From an uncultured Pseudorhodoferax sp. (lineage in GTDB: Bacteria; Pseudomonadota; Gammaproteobacteria; Burkholderiales; Burkholderiaceae), in the NCBI GenBank assembly GCA_913776795.1, contig CAJYRH010000070.1:1-6488 (forward strand): a stretch of DNA of 6,488 bases, read 5' to 3'. Below, in pieces: positions 5,287-6,488 of this stretch (the first letter of the stretch is position 1; each line of letters opens with the position of its first letter). A model generated the notes under the pieces. That model made no database searches, was not told where the DNA came from, and saw nothing but the letters and a program-made list of their open reading frames with translations. A program made the position numbers and the translations under genes.

Positions 5287-6006
5287 TCAGCGCCAGTGCG
5301 GGCGCCCGTAATAGCGCGGCGGCGGGCCGTAGTGCCGGTGCGACAGATTGGCGCCGATCACGCCCAGCCCGATGCCGATGGCCAGCGGCGCGACATAAGA
5401 CGGCGGGCTGTAATAGGTCGGGGCCGATTCGTAGACCGTGGTCACCGGCTCGGTCTGGTAGACCGTGGCCGGCTGGACGTAGGTTGTGCTGGAAATGTTG
5501 CGGGCCGGTGCACGCACCGGGGCCTGCTGCACGGGCGGCACGTTGCCGATGGGCGTGACCTGCAGCGGCACGGTCGGACCCGGGTCGTTGGCCATCTGCA
5601 CCTGGTAACGCCTGCCGGCGTACTCGTAGACCACGTCGTAGTACGACGTCTGGTTCTGGTAGAACGTCTGCGTGCTGCAGTTCTGCACGGTGCGGACCTG
5701 GTCAGGCCGCTGGCCTTCGACCTGGTTGCCGACCACGGCGCCACCCAAGGCACCGATCGCCGTCGCTGCAGCGTGGCCGCTCCCGCCACCGAAGGCGCTG
5801 CCGATCACGCCACCGGCGATGGCGCCGATGACGGCGCCCGCACCCGAGGGCTGCGACGCCGTGACCACCTGCTGGTTGTTGCAGACCAGGCGCGGCACGG
5901 CGACCTGCTGCATGACTGGCGTGGCCGAGATCACGGTGCCGTATTCCTGGGCCAGCACCGAAGCGCTCAGCAGGCTGGCGCCGGCAAGAAGCAGAAGCTT
6001 TTTCAT
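5287..6006 (-). CDS. Glycine-zipper 2TM domain envelope protein
   Basis: A 239-residue exported protein. Residues 1-19 are a signal peptide (MKK, leucine-rich core, SVLA before the cut); there is no lipobox cysteine, so it is not a lipoprotein like SlyB or the Rickettsia 17-kDa antigen. The glycine-zipper pair spans 55-95: [20 protein letters not shown] (55-74) and [14 protein letters not shown] (81-94), with small residues every four positions, a pattern that packs membrane helices. Two cysteines flank it (C42, C110) and may form a disulfide. A conserved-looking part follows (111-152, including [14 protein letters not shown]), then a Pro/Thr/Tyr-rich tail with a third hydrophobic stretch (204-219) and a basic Tyr/His-rich end. 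A role in envelope integrity or stress is plausible from relatives but not shown. GGAAGGA at 6012-6018 sits 5 bases before the ATG. It has its own promoter and lies downstream of hemL on the same strand. Confidence 0.9.
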   Translation of the reverse strand: MKKLLLLAGASLLSASVLAQEYGTVISATPVMQQVAVPRLVCNNQQVVTASQPSGAGAVIGAIAGGVIGSAFGGGSGHAAATAIGALGGAVVGNQVEGQRPDQVRTVQNCSTQTFYQNQTSYYDVVYEYAGRRYQVQMANDPGPTVPLQVTPIGNVPPVQQAPVRAPARNISSTTYVQPATVYQTEPVTTVYESAPTYYSPPSYVAPLAIGIGLGVIGANLSHRHYGPPPRYYGRPHWR

Positions 6007-6037
6007 GGTGATCCTTCCGACCTGTAAGCCGCCGAAA

Positions 6038-6065
6038 AGTTTAGGCCTTTACACAGGCTTTTCAA
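6038..6065 (-). promoter_or_regulatory. Sigma70 promoter of the glycine-zipper gene
   Basis: On the minus strand, -35 TTGAAA (6065-6060) and -10 TAAACT (6043-6038) are 16 bases apart. Both boxes are good matches. Transcription would start near 6031, leaving a leader of about 25 bases that includes the GGAAGGA ribosome binding site. The promoter makes the gene independent of hemL upstream. Confidence 0.68.
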
Positions 6066-6089
6066 CGCCCCGGCTGCGCGCGGCGTTGA
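6062..6089. repeat. 8-base inverted repeat between hemL and the glycine-zipper gene
   Basis: TCAACGCC (6062-6069) and GGCGTTGA (6082-6089) are perfect complements around a 12-base GC-rich loop. It starts 9 bases beyond the hemL stop on the minus strand and its far arm overlaps the -35 box of the next gene. With no T run after it, it may be an operator, or a hairpin at the hemL mRNA 3' end. Confidence 0.5.
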
Positions 6090-6098
6090 CGCCACGGA

Positions 6099-6488
6099 TC
6101 AGCCTCGCCCAAGCAGGCGGAACACGGCGCGAGCGGCATCCACGGTCTGCGCGATGTCGTCGTCGCTGTGTGCTGCGCTGACGAAGCCCGCCTCATACAG
6201 TGCCGGGGCGATGTACACACCGCGCCCGAGCAGGCCATGAAACAGTTTGTTGAACCGCGCGCCGTCGGTGGTCATGACGGTGCGGTAGTCCTGCGGCAGG
6301 GCGTCCAGCAGGAAGAAGCCGAACATGCCGCCCTCGCTGTCACCACTGAACGGCACCCCCTCGTCGGCAGCAGCCTGGCGCAGGCCGGCCACCAGCGCCT
6401 GCGTGCGCCGTGCCAGCGCCTCGTAAAAGCCCGGCTTGCCGATCTCGTGCAGCGTGGCCAGCCCGCAGGCCGTGGCCACCGGGTTGCC
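6099..6488 (-). CDS. hemL: Glutamate-1-semialdehyde 2,1-aminomutase, C-terminal part, cut by window edge
   Basis: The last 129 residues of HemL, the PLP enzyme that turns glutamate-1-semialdehyde into 5-aminolevulinate, the first committed precursor of heme and other tetrapyrroles made by the C5 route, in the cytoplasm. The visible part begins at the conserved GNP motif (GNPVATACGL), then shows GGMFGFF, the stretch ARFNKLFHGLLGRGVYIAP and EAGFVSAAHSDDDI, all close to E. coli HemL as I remember it. The reading frame ends with a TGA at 6099-6101. The PLP-binding lysine and the N-terminal two thirds lie beyond the right edge. Nothing suggests damage. Other class III aminotransferases share the fold, but the GVY-AP and AGF-S-AHS signature points to HemL. 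Confidence 0.95.
   Translation of the reverse strand, partial: GNPVATACGLATLHEIGKPGFYEALARRTQALVAGLRQAAADEGVPFSGDSEGGMFGFFLLDALPQDYRTVMTTDGARFNKLFHGLLGRGVYIAPALYEAGFVSAAHSDDDIAQTVDAARAVFRLLGRG

Overview
The window reads as chromosomal core sequence from a high-GC betaproteobacterium, most likely of the order Burkholderiales and close to the Comamonadaceae. I infer this from the GC-rich third codon positions, the dusB-fis-purH gene order, the short 78-residue Fis, and the similarity of the encoded proteins to known families as I remember them. No search was run. No transposase, CRISPR array, rRNA or restriction system is visible.

Left part (1-1240): the window opens inside a tRNA-Arg(CCT) gene whose 3' end, with encoded CCA, is at 57. 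About 1.2 kb of poorly coding DNA follows. It holds several short perfect hairpins, a credible sigma70-type promoter with a perfect palindrome in its spacer, and one small gene (502-732). That gene encodes a 76-residue protein with a signal peptide-like start and a second hydrophobic segment with a basic tail. The layout resembles a filamentous-phage coat protein, but identity is not established. This tRNA-adjacent stretch is the only part that looks accessory or degraded.

Middle part (1241-2283): a secreted DUF2501 (YjjA-like) protein on the plus strand converges on a YqaA-like VTT-domain membrane protein on the minus strand, with only 6 bases between the stop codons. The yqaA start faces a divergent intergenic region that carries the dusB promoter and a striking C-rich leader, which is G-rich on the minus strand.

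Main operon (2284-5273): dusB (tRNA dihydrouridine synthase), fis (nucleoid protein, 4-base overlap with dusB) and purH (last two steps of IMP synthesis) lie head to tail and end at a strong, probably bidirectional, intrinsic terminator. Together they link tRNA modification, growth-rate control of transcription and purine supply, as expected of a growth-linked operon. The dusB promoter shows a possible Fis site, a GC-rich discriminator and a likely C start, features that recall the growth-rate control of the E. coli dusB-fis promoter.

Right part (5287-6488, minus strand): a periplasmic or outer-membrane glycine-zipper protein with its own clear promoter and ribosome binding site, preceded by the 3' end of hemL (glutamate-1-semialdehyde aminomutase, tetrapyrrole synthesis), which runs off the right edge.

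Most of the window is ordinary. I found no convincing new multi-gene system. The best candidates for a second look are the tRNA-adjacent hairpin-rich islet with its coat-like small protein, and the dusB leader.
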